Source of the DNA: Clostridia bacterium | GTDB lineage: Bacteria > Bacillota_E > RBS10-35 > JAJYVN01 | Direction: 5' to 3' | Length of the DNA stretch: 7,770 bases | Assembly (NCBI GenBank): GCA_027335545.1 | Contig: DAHWHV010000627.1 | Coordinates: 1 to 7,770 of the forward strand | Shown here: piece after piece, positions 6,649-7,770 of the stretch | Numbering within the stretch: the stretch's first letter is position 1 | Layout of the letters: the number at the start of each line of letters is the position of its first letter | Made by a program: the position numbers and the translations under genes | The notes under the pieces: model-generated | What the model saw: only the letters and a program-made list of their open reading frames with translations | Databases searched by the model: none | What the model was told of the DNA's origin: nothing

Positions 6649-7770
6649 ACGGCCTGGAGGTCGCCATCCGTCTGGACACGGAGGACTTCCTGACACCGGA
6701 GAGCGACTTTGCCCTGGGCCGCATCCTGGATATCCTGGAGGGGCACGGGGCCCGGGCCACCTTCCCGCTGGTGGGGGCCAAGCTTCGTTCCTGGCAGGCC
6801 GGCGGCCGCGGCGACCTCGTGGCGCGGCTGCGCCGCCAGGCGGTCGGCTACCACTCCGACACCCACAGCCTCCACCCGACGATCGCCGAGGAACTGGCCC
6901 CCCTGGCCTGGCCCGAGGCTTGCGCGGCCTTCGCCCGGCGGGAGCAGGCCGGCTTCGCCCTCGTCGCGGAGTCCTTCGGACCGCCGTGCTGCTTCACGCA
7001 ACCCGGCGGCAACTGGACCGCGGCCGCGCCCGCGGTCCTGCGCGGCTGGGGCGTCCCCCTGGACTTCAGCGAGGCCTGGAACTCCTACCTGGACGTGGGG
7101 CCCGCGCCCTGCCGCTACGGCGGGCTCCTGCACTGGTCGGCGCCGGTGCCGGCCCCCAAGCCCTTCCTCTCCGGCCTGCCCGACAACCTGCCCGCGGCGT
7201 TGCGCCAGGTGGAGGCGGCGCTCGCCGCTCCCGAGCGCGGCGCGGAGCCCCTGTTGATCGTCGCCCACCCGACCGAGCTGTGCACGACGGCCTTTTGGGA
7301 CGCCGTGAACTTCTCAGCCGGCCGCATGCCCCCGCGGGCGCAGTGGCGGGCGGCGCCCCTGCGGCCCCGCCAGGAGTGGGAGGCGGCGGTGGGGGCCCTG
7401 GACGCCTACCTCGGGCACCTGGAACGGTTGGGGGCGACCTTCGTCACGGCGCCGGACCTGACGCCCCGCCACCGCGACCTCGCCAGCGGGGCCCACCTGT
7501 CGCCCGCGGAGCTGTCCGCCCTATGCGGGCTGGTGGCGGCGGAGTTCGGCCCGGTGCGCCGCGGCGACCTGGCGCTGTCGGCCGCGGAGGTCTTCGGCCT
7601 CCTGGTGGGGGCCCTCGCGGCGGCTGGCGAGGGGCAGCCGTCGTCAGGACCCGGGACCGCGCTGGCGATCCGCCCCTACGACGGTCCGGCCGCCGCCCCC
7701 CCCGAGCCGCCCGGGGCCGCCAGCGCTGGGCGCGCGGCGCTGGTGACGGCGGCCCGCTGGAGCTGCGCCG
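6645..7770 (+). CDS. NodB-like polysaccharide-deacetylase family protein, C-terminus cut by window edge
   Basis: The first 375 residues of a cytoplasmic protein (no signal peptide) with a carbohydrate esterase 4-like catalytic domain. Visible are EVAIRLDTEDF (5-15), with Asp11/Asp14 at the position of the metal-binding and base Asp pair, H70-SDT-H74 as the H-x3-H metal motif, PGGNW (120-124), and IVAHPTE (205-211) holding the late His. Such enzymes remove N-acetyl groups from sugars. A helical C-terminal part carries two similar LS-[PA]-AE segments at about 285 and 311, then a Pro/Ala-rich stretch near 335-360 and the beginning of further sequence. GTG 6645 overlaps the previous stop as GTGA, so it is coupled to the glycosyltransferase. 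In this operon it may deacetylate an N-acetylated selenosugar; a cell-wall or generic sugar substrate is the alternative, though lack of an export signal argues against the wall. Reaction type fairly sure, substrate unknown. Confidence 0.85.
   Translation, partial: MNGLEVAIRLDTEDFLTPESDFALGRILDILEGHGARATFPLVGAKLRSWQAGGRGDLVARLRRQAVGYHSDTHSLHPTIAEELAPLAWPEACAAFARREQAGFALVAESFGPPCCFTQPGGNWTAAAPAVLRGWGVPLDFSEAWNSYLDVGPAPCRYGGLLHWSAPVPAPKPFLSGLPDNLPAALRQVEAALAAPERGAEPLLIVAHPTELCTTAFWDAVNFSAGRMPPRAQWRAAPLRPRQEWEAAVGALDAYLGHLERLGATFVTAPDLTPRHRDLASGAHLSPAELSALCGLVAAEFGPVRRGDLALSAAEVFGLLVGALAAAGEGQPSSGPGTALAIRPYDGPAAAPPEPPGAASAGRAALVTAARWSCA

Noticed and set aside
5146..6696. Long minus-strand open frame opposite the glycosyltransferase
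   Set aside because: It is a mirror of the GC-rich coding strand, with no recognisable motifs, whereas the plus strand has clear GT-B motifs.

Overview
The window is very GC-rich (visibly about 70 % or more), with dense genes, GTG and TTG starts, and 4-base stop/start overlaps. It is bacterial, because two UGA codons are followed at once by bacterial-type SECIS hairpins. The organism therefore very probably decodes UGA as selenocysteine (Sec). The phylum cannot be fixed from the sequence; high-GC soil or sediment lineages such as Armatimonadota, Chloroflexota or Planctomycetota are guesses only.

Layout. (1) 1-778, minus: the 5' part of a sugar isomerase/epimerase with a TIM-barrel fold, running off the left edge. 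(2) 1077-1997, plus: an alpha/beta hydrolase. These two are divergent around a roughly 300-base spacer and look like ordinary carbohydrate or ester metabolism. (3) 2029-3108, minus: a membrane permease of the ArsP_1/DUF318 type. A naive reading breaks it in two at a TGA (2710-2712), but the same frame continues and the TGA replaces the first Cys of a Cys-rich motif. It reads as a 359-residue selenoprotein permease. (4) 3266-4165, plus: a LysR-type regulator divergent from the permease. (5) 4349-5404, plus: selD, selenophosphate synthetase, itself a selenoprotein (Sec18 at TGA 4400-4402), which a naive reading would shorten to a start at 4436. (6) 5401-6648, plus: a GT-B glycosyltransferase resembling the selenosugar synthase SenB, with eight 21-bp repeats in its interdomain linker. 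(7) 6645-7770, plus: a NodB-like polysaccharide-deacetylase protein, running off the right edge.

How they may work together. selD, the glycosyltransferase and the deacetylase are joined by two GTGA overlaps, so they are almost certainly one translationally coupled operon. SelD makes selenophosphate. SenB-type enzymes join selenophosphate to a nucleotide sugar to give a selenosugar. A deacetylase could then free the amine of an N-acetyl selenosugar, in formal analogy to the glycosyltransferase/deacetylase steps of mycothiol and bacillithiol synthesis. With the Sec-containing permease and the LysR regulator next door, 2029-7770 looks like a selenium island. The two UGA codons and their SECIS hairpins are directly visible; the selenosugar pathway is an inference. 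selA, selB and selC (tRNA-Sec) are not in the window.
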